Source: Typhlomys cinereus (lineage: Eukaryota > Chordata > Mammalia > Rodentia > Platacanthomyidae). Taken from it: DNA of 64,000 nucleotides. The stretch covers positions 434,001-498,000 of the forward strand of contig JALPQD010000401.1 of NCBI GenBank assembly GCA_023101885.1, written 5' to 3'. This document shows, one piece after another, positions 50,999-63,951 of this stretch. The notes under the pieces are model-generated. The model had not been told where the DNA came from. It did not search any database and was given only the letters and a program-made list of their open reading frames with translations. The translations under genes were made by a program, and so were the position numbers. The stretch's first letter is position 1; the number at the start of each line of letters is the position of its first letter.

Positions 50999-51184
50999 AA
51001 ATCTGCTCGGTGGACTGCGGCTCGCACGGCGTTTGCATGGGAGGCACCTGCCGCTGCGAAGAAGGCTGGACGGGCCCTGCGTGTAATCAGAGAGCGTGCC
51101 ACCCGCGCTGTGCCGAGCACGGGACCTGCAAGGACGGCAAGTGCGAGTGCAGCCAGGGATGGAACGGAGAGCATTGCACCATCG
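50999..51184 (+). CDS. TENM3: TENM3 exon G: EGF-like repeats 6 and 7
   Basis: This 186-base exon (phase 1 in, phase 1 out) has acceptor tgcgtgatgtag and donor gtaggc. EGF6 reads [19 protein letters not shown], then [14 protein letters not shown]7 reads [20 protein letters not shown], then [11 protein letters not shown]. Both have six cysteines. The exon is clearly GC-rich (many CG and GC steps such as gcggctcgcacggcg) against AT-rich introns. Its end is where teneurins place a small alternatively used nine-residue segment before EGF8. Neither that microexon nor the EGF8 exon is recognisable in the rest of the window. The frame stays open beyond the donor, but homology and the splice site fix the end. 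Confidence 0.97.
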
Positions 51185-53692
51185 GTAGGCCAGCCGCCCT
51201 CTGTTCACCCGCTTATCTCACTGTCTCCCCGCGCCCCAGGACCAAACCCAGGGCTGTGCGCAGGAGCAGGCAAGCAAGCGCCCGACCTCTGAGCTGCGCC
51301 CCAGCCCTTGACTGCCCTTCTGTCTTTGTCCTCCCACCTAGTACAAGAGGGGTAGATTGCTGACCTGTTCGCAATCTGCGAACCTTGTTTTTTCAAATTG
51401 CTTCCTGATTTTTCTGCCTTAAGAAGGATTTGAGTCTTAGTTACTGTTGTCATTTTTACAAGGGTCGTGTGTTTCTTTGGAGGACAGTTCTAAGTGTAAG
51501 AGACAACTAATTTGTGTTCGTTGAATATCGAGATGCCCCCCCCAAAAAATGGATTCACAGACAGAAAATTCAATTTTGTGTTTATAAGCCATGCATTTGG
51601 TCAACTGTAAATGCATGAGTTCACAGTACTTGCCAGCGCCCGGATGTGGCTTTGTTGAATATTACCAACAAGTGTTCCACGCTGCCGTGGCATCTATTCA
51701 TGACAGTCATATTTTCTACTTTTAATATTTTTAAATTTTTTTCAAATGCATAAATTTCTTGACTTCCACAGATTCAAAATCACCTATCTTAGATTTGTGA
51801 TATGTTGAGTCTCTACAAAAGATGATTGACTTTATAGCATAGTATAGCTAGACATAAAAGAGAATAATGTTCTTATCTCACTGCTCCTTACATATGTAAC
51901 ACTTTGTCAATCATGCAGCCATTCTAAGTATATCTAAGGCTAATGAATTATCAACAAGACATTAAAAGATCAATTATTTTTGTAAGAAAATAGAAAAGGC
52001 TGTACACAATTATTTAGCATGGATTCTAAAGTCTCTAGAACATACATAGTGCCACATTTTCAAGAGGGTCAATCTATTTTCACCATTCAAGTTGCTGAAT
52101 TAAGATGTTCAACTAAAAAATAACCCCCAAAAGTAAAGTAAGTAATCAATCTCTATCTCATCTCGTCTGAAGTATACAGCTTTGATTATAAATAACTTCA
52201 AAATGTGAGGCACAGGTTCTTTGCATTGTTTTATCGTCTTAAGGTAAAATTTGATGAAGTCATTTGGGGCATGTCAATAACTTAAAATCATTTATTCTTT
52301 CAGTGTGTCTATGTGATATACTTCACTATTTTACCTACAGGAATTGGGTAGCAAGAAATTTCATCACAGGAAAACAGAAATCATATGCATGTGACACAAT
52401 TCTGTCTTTACAAGCTTTATGTAAGGTTCTTACCATCTTCTTGACCTCCCTGGCATCTGTTTCTAGGGTCCCACCAGAACCCCCATATACACATTTGAGA
52501 ATCAACAAGGAAAACATAGGATTCTAGGAGGTGATTGAATTCATGACTGTAGTATATAGCTATGTAGAAAGAAAAAAACACATCAATCTAGAGAATATCA
52601 CAAACAGGATTTCTGTGGTCTTTCCTGTTAGAAGTCACAAGGCGTGGGGCCTTTCTCCAGCAGTTAGCCATGTCAGTGTGTGTAGTGTTTATGCTAAAGG
52701 AAGCCCATCTGAGCTTCAGAGTCTAAGGACTTCTGCTGAAGAAGCTATATTTTGTCTACCAGGACCATCAAAAATATCTCAGGCTCTGAGAAGAAAAGCA
52801 GGTGTTTAGAGCCCCTCATGGGCAACATAACCTCATCCTGTAGGGAACATCCAATTTTCAGATGTTAAACAGGGCCCAGCCCCACAGGCTCTGAAGGTCA
52901 AGCCTGCAGAGCTAACTCTCGACCACAAGGCTTCTGCATGGCCCCCTGACTGACTGTGTGTTCACCTCCTGAAACCTTTAGTCTTCATTTAAATCACAAG
53001 TGTGTGTGTTCACAGCGCTTGCTCAGATCCACTCCCACAGCTATGATGTAGCTTTCCCTTCCTCTACTCTTTGATTGAAGCTTCTAGGGCAAGTGATACA
53101 TGAACTTCATGGGGGCCATAAGGCAAAAAAAAAAAAAATAGTTGATAAGCCAAGATTCATGTATCTTTTTGTGTGTGAGCACACAAAAGACAGTACAGTT
53201 CAAATAGCTCCATCCTCTGTATCTCACAATCCCCTTATACCAGAGGCACGTTTAGAAAAATATGCTTCTTATATTGCATGATGGCCACCACAAGTTAATT
53301 CTACCCTGAAGCAAAAGGTTACATATCTGGCTATGAATCCTAAGAAACACAACAAATACATGTAGATAGCTTTGAAACCCAAGAAGTATACTAGAAAACT
53401 ATCAACTTAACTCATCCTCATCAGCTACTCAACACTGTTCCACTGCTGTGTCCCTTCGGCCTTGGAAATATTCTTGCATTAATAATTTCCCATGGATAAG
53501 CAGTGTTCTGGTTGTTTGGAAACAAACAGGAATTGTGTTAGTTATAACTCCTTTTATTAAAATTTAATGTGTTTTGCTATGGTTGTTAACAATTCTATCT
53601 TCTATTTTTTTCATTAATCTTATTTCTTACTCCATATGAGTAACCAGTGCTTGGCTAGATATGCACCATTCAAAGAAATGCAGAGACCCTGC

Positions 53693-53777
53693 AGGGTTGG
53701 GAGTATAGATTACTGAGAAAGTGCTTGCAATATGTACAAGGCCCTGGGTTCACTGCCTAGCACCACCAAAAAGACAG
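53693..53777 (+). mobile_element. ID-like SINE
   Basis: The sequence gttgggagtatagattactg, agaaagtgcttgcaatatg, caaggccctgggttcactgc and cctagcaccaccaaaaag is an ID body with its A-rich end. Confidence 0.7.
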
Positions 53778-53804
53778 CGATAGAAGCCCTTTAAAGCACT
53801 ATTC

Positions 53805-54040
53805 TCAGGCCAGAGAAATGGCTGCCTCCGGGGTTAAACCTTTGTCTTGCAAGCAGATCCCAGATCCCACGTCAAAATGCCAGGTGGAAATGGTGTCGAC
53901 CTACACTTCTGACTCTGGAAGGCTGAGCCTGGGAAATCCCAGAGAGAAGCAATAGGGAGGCAGAGCAAGCAAGCAATCTTCCCAGTGTCACCCCTGGGCC
54001 TCCATAGGCGCACATAGTGCCCTCTACACACACGCAAAGT
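53805..54040 (+). mobile_element. Long B2-like SINE, subfamily 2, lacking the long CA tract
   Basis: The sequence gccagagaaatggctgcctc, cttgcaagcagatcccagat, atgccaggtggaaatggtgt, tgggaaatcccagagagaag and cgcacatagtgccctctaca matches the 23592 copy. The CA tract is very short here. The opposite-strand frames at 53834-54081 arise from this repeat. Confidence 0.8.
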
Positions 54041-56580
54041 AAAACTATTAGAATAGTTCCATGTTGGCATGCAATTGGCATGCAGAGAAGCAGTTTCTTC
54101 CTCTATCTGCTACCTGTATGTGTCCACAACGAAGCCCTTGGGGACATCTGTGGCCACTGACAAAACAGGGTCCCCTGTGCTTTCTCCTTTGGGCTTACTG
54201 TTCTATGTGCCTCCCATTGGCTCTAACACTGATATATTTGGCTAGAAGAAGGCAACGCTGAGTAAATACTCATAAATCAGTAAGATTCCCCCCTTCTTTC
54301 TGCAAATTATGTCCCATTTCGTGGAATACAAGCAGGGAGGTTAATTGAAAGAGGATGGAGGAGAAATTAAACAGTTAGGAGCAAACATGAGTTCCCAATA
54401 GAAAGCAAATACTCATCAGTCATCAAAGCGCCTTCATAAACTCTGCTCGTGCTTTCATAAAACCATAGGCATGTGGATGGTAAAACAGTTCATGAATTCA
54501 GAATGCTCGCAGAGCGCTCTCTCTATCTCAGAGGGCTCCATCCTGACATTTTTATTAGTAAGGTATTTTCCTCTCATTATGAATCCTGAGTGCCACAAAT
54601 TAGACTTATTCATGTGCAGATTCATCGTGCCAAGTCATTCTCCTTTCTTCGATTCAGCCTTGACTAGTTGCATATAGATAGGAAAGAAAACAGTAAGAAT
54701 TCTACTTTCAGCAAATTTTTGAAAAAAAGTAGATATCGTTCTTTTCCTCCCCAGAAAGCATGTAGGGCTGTTGGTCCCTTTTATAGAAAAATAAAAATGG
54801 TGCTGCATGTGCAAACCACTTGATATAAGCAGCAGTACTTGTTAATATGGTTTAAAACTAGTAATACATTGCATTAATATAGATGCTCAATTATAGTGAT
54901 ATCCACCTTCATACTGTGGCTATTCTACAGAAAGTCAAATGAATATTCTATACATGTAACTACCTTTGTTTTCTATGGAATAGGAAACAGATAAGAATAC
55001 CTAGAAGTCTTAGAAACAAGTTAAACTGTATTAGATATAAGGAAACAATGTATAAATAATAACATAATTTAAAGATTACACGCTATTGCAGTATTAAAGA
55101 AGGGTAAACAGTTCTGGATGTGAGAGCTGAGATAAGTCAAGTTCATCACTAGTGTTTCACACTTCAATTCTGTCACCAGAACATTCTGGTTAGTTCCCTC
55201 TCTCTGAATTTAACTAGAATCAGAATTTATAAGCAGGTAAAGGCAACTCAGTTGGTTTAGCTCAAAAAATAGGAGGGGAGGGGCTTAGGGGAGAACCTCT
55301 ATAGAATTGGCCTGTGGCTAGAATCAACTGGACATGAGAACTATAAATACTATGTGAAAGTCTGCTGATTGTGTGTTTACAGGCAGGGTGCAGTCATTAA
55401 CTCCATGTCAATGCAAATGCACATCCTAAGTACCTAATTGACTTGAGTGTTACTAATCTATGACTTCCACAAGAACCTTTATTTTTAGCATTTGTTGGAA
55501 AAACTTTACTCTATCTGTTTGTATCTTAGTGCATTAGAGCCTACAGGTGGGATTAAGACTTGAAGGACCCATGAGAGTGTTGAGTAACTACTGTGGTGGG
55601 TTGTCATAGGAACTAGAAGGCTCAACTACCATAAGTTCTATAGACAGATGAAGTATCTTCTCGGGCTGATTGGCATTTTCCATTTCTCTCAGGCACTAAA
55701 AAGGAAAAGGGGGGGGCTTATATTGGTTTTCATAAACAACTTGGGGTTGACAAGTGTATTAAAATCTTACAAAAAGCTCCCTCCCAAATTTTTCAATCTC
55801 GATTCCTTTGAGACAATACCATAATTAGGTAGGTGTGAAGAATTAGAGTTTTTAATTGTGATTTGTTTGTTTTGAGCTTTGGAATTAATTTCAGAAGTAA
55901 AATAGTTTTTACCCTCTCCCCATCCATTATCCCTAAGGAATAAGTCTCTTAGAGAGTGACCCTATCTGAAGGATCTCTTGAGGTCACTTATAATTCTAGA
56001 ACTTTTTAACTGTTGATGATTTTGTTCCATTTGGAGAGTGGAGGTGAGTCAAGTTCATAGCTAGTATTTCCCAGTTCAAATCTGTAAACTGCATATTCTC
56101 AATTTCATTTAGCCTTTCCTTTTTCCTACAGCAAGAAAATATCTTTTTAAGAACTTGGATTCCATTTTGTAGGAGACTGTACTTCATATCCCTTAGTCAT
56201 TTTTCTTTTATTAAAATGATGTCTTTGCCTGTTGAGCAATTATTAAAGTTCTATCACAATACTTATTCAAGGCTATTTTGTATAAAAAGAAAACAATGTA
56301 ACTTTTGAAAACACATGGGCTTGGAAATTTTAGATAGCTATTTTGAAGTCACTACTCTGATCTACCATACATAGATTTTACATAGATCTTAACTATCCTC
56401 AGCCTTGACTGATTTTTCTTCACAGATAAAGAAGAGCCATACTCTAATGCTAAAGAGCTTTTGGATTTGCTCATATTAGTGGTCTTGACCTAAATGTGTT
56501 TTCTTTTATGTGAAATATGAATATTACATATTTCAAAGGACTGAAAGAAGCAAACTATATATACTATATCATTAGTTATA

Positions 56581-56763
56581 GCACTTCTTTTTTAACATTT
56601 TTCATTATTATTTCTGCGCATATAAACTTAATAGGTACACCACTTCCCTCCTTCCCTTCTCCTCCCCCCGAACCCCCTGCTCTCCCTCCCCTCACCCTTC
56701 CCTCCCCATCCCCCAGTGCCTCCCCCCAATCCCCAGAGAGTCCTTTAATGTGCTGCACTTCTT
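56581..56763 (-). mobile_element. Short L1 3' end, reverse orientation, with 9-bp target-site duplication
   Basis: The body (56590-56754) is the reverse of the L1 tail: a T-rich start, ataaacttaataggtacacc, and a C-rich tract ending near agagagtcctttaatg. The flanks gcacttctt (56581-56589 and 56755-56763) are identical. This copy is heavily 5'-truncated. Confidence 0.8.
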
Positions 56764-56774
56764 AATTTAACGTT

Positions 56775-56966
56775 TTGTTCATTTATTTATCTATGAGAGA
56801 GAAAGAGAGAGAGGGCATGCAATGCATGCCATCGTGCATGGGTGGAGGTCAAAGGACAATCTTGGAAAGTCAGTTTTCGCCATGTGGGCTTTTCAGGATC
56901 AAGCTTAAACCTCCAGGTTGGTGAGCAGGCACCTTACCTTACCCACTGAGCATCTCACTGACCCTA
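56775..56966 (-). mobile_element. B3/B2-type SINE, reverse orientation
   Basis: The sequence gcatgggtggaggtcaaagg, cgccatgtgggcttttcagg, gcaccttaccttacccactg and agcatctcactgaccc is the reverse of a B3-type element. A GA-rich stretch lies at its start. Confidence 0.7.
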
Positions 56967-57111
56967 AATTATATAGTAGTTAGTAAGGTAGCTAGAAGAT
57001 AGTGTTCGATAATTTTGAACTTTTAACTTTGTCACAAAGTTTAAACGAGGCAAAATGCAACAAGTACACGTTTGGGGTATTAACACTTAAAAAAATGTAA
57101 AACAAAGAATT

Positions 57112-57240
57112 AGTCATGGTGGTCCTTCCTCACCAAGAAGGCAGAAGCAGGAGGAGTGCAAATTCAATACCATCCTGCAATACAGAGGAAGACTTTCTCA
57201 CACAAAGCACACCCCAAAAAGTAAAATAAAATTTACTTCA
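57112..57240 (+). mobile_element. Degraded B1-like SINE
   Basis: The order agtcatggtggtccttcctc, aaggcagaagcaggaggag, aattcaataccatcctgcaa, and gactttctcacacaaag is B1-like but worn. Confidence 0.4.
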
Positions 57241-60200
57241 AAGAGTTAATGAAATTCCCATCTCATTGTTACTAACCTTGGGTAAGGATGAATATTGTTT
57301 TATGAGAAGCTGTGTGTGTAAGGGGGGGGATGTTTAAGAGGGTTGTTTTTGAAAACCATTATGATAACAAGAAAGGTGTGGTATATTGTGCTATATTCTT
57401 CTACTAATGTCTCAAACACAGAGCTGTTTATTGAGCAACATTGATTTTCATGTACTTTCGGGCAATTCAAATGGAAATTTGGCCTAGGGGAAATACTAAT
57501 TCCTTTAAGCTACAAAAGACCAGCTATTTGTTTTTATTCTAATTCTTTAGTACATTGGAAACAAGATCATTAATGATCACAAAGACATGCTTTGTATGCT
57601 CAGACAGAACTTACACACATTGTACTCAGCATACGTCTCTTAAGTACCACAGTTGCTCTGGGTTTGGGGTTGAAAAATGCTCAAGCTGGGGAGTTACCTG
57701 CTGAGCGATGTGGAGACAGAAGAGAAGAATCCTAACTTCTCCCAGTGCAGACTGCTCTATTCACGGTCCCAATTCTTATTTCAGAAAATGCTGAAAAGAC
57801 AGTATTTTCAAATAACTAAAAAGTGGCCATTTTCACCAACTCTATAAAAATTAGTATTTTTTGATAATCTTTATGATGTTTGTCAAATTAGAAATCATAT
57901 CAATAAGAAGATAACGTGGAATTTTTGACATATCTTTTTATCTTTTTGTTCGAATGCTGCCTGTGATTCCCCCCTAACAAGTGGGTATGCGTCATCTACA
58001 CATCACTGTCCTGGGAAGCATTTGGCTTCCCATCATCAGTGTGGCAAAGAAGGTGCGAGAGAGGTCACTCATGCCCTACTACCTGACTCCCTGGTCAGAC
58101 AGCTTCGCTGGGAGGTTTCTGAAGCTTGTGTCTCGTTTGTCTCTTACATTGGCCCACAGAGCTCATGTGGCCATATGTTACCATAGAATTTACACATCAC
58201 ATAAGACCCCCTTTCTCCCTGTATTCCAACTTCCTTTCCAGCTCAAAACGTGAGCACCAGAACAGCTGTGCACACTTTGACAATTCCCCAAAACCAGAAT
58301 CTGAGTTGTGGCTGGAGGGGAGGGGGAGGGTCATTTAGAATGTTTCATAGGGTATGAAATAATTTCTATCTGTGTTTATCACTGTCCCTCTGTCATCCCC
58401 AGGAATATTGCTGCCACCCACTGACTTACCTAGAGACACAAATGTACTGGATCAGATAGCATATGAACATATGACTTATCTTCCCGAGCCTTGTAACAGA
58501 ATGGATTGATACTGATGGAGAAATAAGACTTGACATGTTTGGAAACAGAATTCTTATCTTTAGATATGTAAAATCCTGATCAAATGGAAATTTTCCCTAA
58601 GCAAAACATGCTTGATAGTAGAACTCGTACAATTTTCTTTTGGCTACATATTCTTTTTGGAGGGATTGCCATACATCTTTTGTAGGGTTCAAATCTCTGA
58701 CAGTATTGCAAACTGTAAGTTTATCTGGTGAAATCACACGTTATACAGCCCAACATATGATGGAATATATGCCCACTAGAGGAAGATTTCCTATTCATAT
58801 GACATAGCACATTGATATTAGCAAAGATAATAAAAACTGCAAACTGTTATTCCAGGAGGACTTCACAACTGAGTGGTTAATAAGCATCAGTGATTTAAAG
58901 AATATGTAGAATCCGTCTATTAAACAAAAACGTCTCCCCAAATTTGTCAGTAGTGCTAAAAGTCAGGATGACACTACCAATGATAAGTTTTGCAACCAAA
59001 TGAAGCTTTTATAAGCTATCAGCAATGAACTATGTTAAACCCTCAAATTCAGTGTATTGATTGAATTATCTTTCTCATTTTTTATTTGAATATGAAAAAA
59101 ATCATCAGCATGTGAGGAAGTAACCAAAGAGTAAATATTGCCCATAAAACATAGAGAACATGTTTTTAAGAGACACACCAGCCATTTTCTGAATAAATAT
59201 CAAATGATACTTTTCTGATATTTGTGCTACTCTTAAAAAAAAACCCGCACTGTTAATGATTTTTCCCATTCTGAATAATTATCTACCTTCATATATCATA
59301 ACAAGAGCCCCCAACTTGGGGAGGTCTCGATTCCATGAAATCTGTTCCTTTATGTCTCTCTGCGGGATATTGTGTCTCCACTTCCTCGGTTGTAAAGTGG
59401 GATGAGGAAGCTCTTCTGCTGGACTCAATGCTGAGCGCACTGAGTGAATTAAACACGCAGGAGAGCCGAGTCCCCGGTTGGAAATGAGCACCACACGCAG
59501 GCTATTTCACCCGCCTTAAGCACATTCTCTCCCACTGGTCGTTGCTGGAGCTTTTGGACTGAGACTAACACTCTCCTCCTGAGTCATCTCCTCGCCTCTA
59601 GCAAGTCCTCCTCAGAACTAGACCCCTCTGCTTCTCCACACGCTAAAAAGTGAGGGGGAACACGCCTTGTGGTCTGCCATTCATGGTGAGGAGTAGGTCA
59701 ACTCAGTCGTTACACGTGTTAAATGGAAGGAAATTCTCCTGAGCTCACTGGGCAGAAACAGGGAGGCTGAAAACCTATCCATGAAGATTCACAATGAGAG
59801 GCCTTCCGACTCTATAATCTCCAATGACTGAGGGATAAGAAATTTGCTTTGATGTAATGGGGGATCCTGGTTCCTGAGACTCCAAGATAGCCTCCTTCCC
59901 AGCTCACTGACCATGGCCCAAGTTCTGGAAGCCATGCTGGTATCTTCTGTAGTGATAACCTTAGTATTCATGTGCAACCTCTCCATATTATTTTTCCCAT
60001 TTGGGTCTAATTTACTAAGTTACCAGTTCTATATACAGTACTTTGTTCTCTGTAATCCCCTCTGAATTCATATTTTCTTAAATGAGGTCACTTAATCTCT
60101 TTCCTGCAAATTCAGACTGGATCTCTTTGACCTCTCTGAAAGATAGAGGAACCCCCCCCCCTTTTCTTGAGACACTGGTGCCGTCTCTGCTGTCTCCATA

Positions 60201-61802
60201 CAATGCAGTACACAGCGATAATGTGTGTTCCTACTGCCTGATTTATCATCGTGTGGCTAGGCTTTGCTTTTATGACAAGGGCCTGGTCGGTGGCTATGGA
60301 AGCTATCTGTTTGGATGTGATTTATCTGTCCTTCAAGTGGTTTTCCTTTTTACCTGTGTGAAATGTTCTTTTGCATTGCTCCCGATTTTCTTTTACATAT
60401 ATCAGTTTCTCAACAAAGGGCAGTGAAGTTGTGAGGTCAACTTAATTACAGCCAGGGCTGGAAGCAAGAACAGAGGCGCTTTGGGCCAGATCCTTCTTTT
60501 CCTGTGTGGTCTCTAACCTACCCAGTGGAAGAATAACTCAGGGAAACTAACAGTAGTCGAGGCATGAAACTTGTTAAACCGAGCTCTGTGTTTTCGTATT
60601 ACGTTTGAGTCTCAAACACTAGTTATCAAGGCTGGTCTTAGAGTTTTATAATTCAAATCCTGTCAAGCTTCAATTATTGTAGACTCTTCTCTGATGTTTT
60701 TCTGAATTATGGTGCAACTTAAACTTGGGGGCACTGGATCTTCTGCGTCTTCCTGCTTTCACAAAACGTTCCTCCACAAATCATAGATGTCACAAAAACT
60801 CCCTAATGGTGAGAATAACAGCTTCAAAACTGGAGAATCCTCAGAAAAGTGTGGGCTAGCATTTTCACTTACTGGCTTGCTGTAAAAATCAGTGAAATCA
60901 CAGGCTAACGGGCCATATGGGCAGACGCTGTCTAAGGATGTGGAGGATTTATTTCCCAGGACTCCAATTTCCCTATCCCTAAGCGGGAGTAAATGGAGGC
61001 ACAACCCTTAGTTGATGTTGTCATCAGGCATGGAGTCCTCTGGTTTGCCTGATCCTCCTGGTTCTCTGCCTGATCCATTATGTGTGTAGCGTTTGAGATC
61101 ACAGGTAGCATCTTTATCCGCTAAGTGAGAATTTGCATCAGCAGGTAGCTGTGCTGCTGAAAGGTCTATTTTTTGTGATGGGTTCGTTGTTTAGGGAACG
61201 GATTAAATGTGTTCTAAACTTTAAAAAAGAAGCAATTTGTTTAGGGTGTTTAAAACTCAAATCTGAATGTAGGTGATTGTCTCATGTGTCACTTTAACTG
61301 CCATTAACATATATCTCTCTAAGCAGGTGATTTTTACACACAGCCTGGGAGAATGAAAAGTTGGAGATCTTTACAAGAAATATTTCTCCCTTACCTAGAC
61401 TCTATAGTGTGCTAAGCGAATTCTGTCCTATAATGACGAGTTAAGCTAAGATTTCCCTCCTGTAGTGTATGGTCGGTCCCTAAATTGGAGCCTAAATTAA
61501 GTCTTTTCCAACCCCACTTATTAGAAGGCACCCTGGCTTCAGAAGCAACTGTGCTCAGAACAGAGGCTTAAACCTACTGTGAGTCATATCAAATGGAAGC
61601 AGTACATAAGAAAATGCTGGTGATTTCTGCTGTTTGAGGATCACTGAGATGTCCTGAAATAAGCCTGATTTCTTAGATTTGATAAAGCTTATTCCTTCCT
61701 TTCTTATTGTCTTATATTTACTTCTTACCGGGAACTTTGTGGTTTACTAGTTAGGGTTTATTTTTGTAAAAACAACTTAAGAATCATAATTATCTCAAGG
61801 AT

Positions 61803-61885
61803 TTATTTTGTAGAACTAGAGACTGAACCCAGGACTCCACACACTCTCAGAAAATTCTGTCACTGGGCTTTATCCTCAACCATCA
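61803..61885 (-). mobile_element. ID-like SINE, reverse orientation
   Basis: The + strand sequence tgtagaactagagactgaac, ccaggactccacacactctc, and cactgggctttatcctcaac is the reverse of an ID body. Confidence 0.5.
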
Positions 61886-63092
61886 AGGGATATTTTTAAT
61901 CCATTAATATGGATTTAACAAGTTATATGCCATGTCAGACTTTTAAAATACAAACACATCCATGACTAGATATCCATTTTTCTTCCTTAAATGACAGTTT
62001 ATTGAAAGACATCTTAGCTAATGAAGGGAAGGAAGAAACTTTCATTCCGCCCATGAAGTTTCAATTATTCAGGATCATAATGTCAAGGAACCAGCAAGAG
62101 ACAGTAAGGGGATAATTCAGTTCTGTAATGTAAACAAATGAACGGCAGGTTAAAAGGGGGAAAGGGCATACATTTATTAATGTTCACATACATGGTAGTT
62201 ACAGAAAGCATGAAAAGCCAAGGGCTAGGTGCTGAAACTTAACTATGGGAAGACACGGAGACCGAGCTTCTGGAAGGTCACAAGAGGAAGAGTAAGGTAT
62301 GCAGTAAGAGTCTGAGGGGCGGAATGCAAAGAGAAGCTGTGCGTAGCCTGCAGAAGCAGCCCTAGGAGAGCCGATTGCTTATAGCGCAGTCTCTCTCTGG
62401 GCAGCTGTTAGATCTTTGTTCTCCTTCCTGGAAAAATCCATTTCCTGTGTAGTAAGATACCAGGAAAGTGTGTGGGACCACGCTGCTGCTCCTGAAGGAC
62501 GTCTTCCTTTGTCAGATCACACCGCCTCAGACGGGGCTCCTCCCTGTGTGTACCGGGTAGCTGGGGAGCCTAGAAATCTTGGTTCACTTCGTAGTTTAAG
62601 GCCTTCAACACCCCAAAGCAGCACACTATGGGCACTGAATAAAAGCCAGCTGAGTTCTATGTCAGTTTGGTATCATTGAAAGTGTGCCACTTTGTTCCTA
62701 CACTAACACCCTGAAATGTCCTTTTCCATGTGGAGCACCTCCCTGGTGTGCATCTTTTAAGAACCGTGTACTATCTTAATTGCCACCAAAAACCCAACAT
62801 AGGAGGATCTGAAGCTCAAGTGGCTGGATATGCAATGTAGCCAGAAATAAACATGAAAAATATTCTCTTCAGTTTTGCCAAGTTCATCAGATGCCTTTTT
62901 ATTGAAAAGTTAAGATCCATGGCATTTGGGAGTGAAACTAGGTACAAAATAATATTTTAAGTTCTTTCAAAGTATTATCAAGTAAGATAAAGGTTTTGAA
63001 AGGTGCCACTTCGTCCCTGAAACTGCACCCGGGTAAGTTAAATGGCCGGGCAGTTAAGGAAGGGCTAATATGGCTTTTGAGTAATTTTTTTC

Positions 63093-63704
63093 TTATACTG
63101 AGATTCTTTTTTTTTTTCTGCTCATACAAACATAATAGGAACCCCTGTCCCCTCCTTCCCTCCACCCTTCCCTGGACTCCCTGTTCCCTCCCCGCTTTGT
63201 CTCTTCCTTTCCCCCCTCCCTCCCTTTCTCCCAATGCCCCCTCCCCCCATTTCTGAAGCATCCTTTAATGAGTATATCAAACTTTCCTCTGGGTCCTCCT
63301 CTCTGATGAGGTATAAGGACTCAGTGGCATTTCCTAGAACTCTTTCTTGTGTTCCCCTTAAGTATAAGAACACTATTGTGACTGTTAATCCCTTGCTTCT
63401 AAGGATCCTAGTGTCTTTAGTCCATGCTAAAATTTGAGGGGTCAACAATATGTTGGTCATTGCGCAGATCATGCAGAGTCCTGTTATAATTACTTGGGCC
63501 CTAACTTGTGTGGAGTATCTTGCATATCATGACTCCTCCCATCCTTGTGCTCTTACAATCTTACCGCCCCCTCTTCCGCAAATTTCCCTGAGCTTCAGAA
63601 CAGGGAGAGATTAGGCAGGCCTGATTCCAGGTGGTTGTTATAGAGTCTCTGATGTTCTGAATTATGATTTGTTGATGTTTTTTTTTCATTATACTGAGAT
63701 TCTT
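63093..63704 (-). mobile_element. L1 3' end, reverse orientation, with perfect 16-bp target-site duplication
   Basis: The body runs about 63109-63688. On the - strand it shows gcggaagagggggcgg, aagattgtaagag, the G-rich purine tract and an A-rich tail. Identical flanks ttatactgagattctt lie at 63093-63108 and 63689-63704. Its 5' end falls within about 15-20 bases of the 5' end of the 16961 copy. A repeat-derived frame of 116 codons on the - strand (63122-63472) resembles the 17188-17451 frame. Confidence 0.88.
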
Positions 63705-63731
63705 AAGGAAGTAAATGAAAAGTAAATGTCA

Positions 63732-63945
63732 GAAGCAGGGAAGATTGTCCAGTGGGTAAGGTACTTGCTGCACGATATGAGTTCATTTCCCATCACCCAT
63801 GTAAACACACACAAACACGGTAAACACACGGGCCTATAATTCCTGAACTAGAAGATGGAGACAGGAGAATCCCAAGGACTGGCTAACCAATCAGGCTAGC
63901 CACTCATCTCCAAGTTCGATGAGAGGCCCTCTCTTTAAAATAATA
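63732..63945 (+). mobile_element. B4-type (ID+B1) SINE, diverged
   Basis: An ID-like head (gattgtccagtgggtaagg, tacttgctgcacgatatgag) is followed by a B1-like part (cctataattcctgaactag, gaagatggagacaggagaat, gaggccctctctttaaaa). Confidence 0.6.
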
Positions 63946-63951
63946 ACGTAG

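Noticed and set aside
51185..51363. Read-through of exon G past its donor
   Set aside because: Homology ends at CTI and a gtaggc donor lies there. The following residues are proline- and serine-rich with no EGF pattern.
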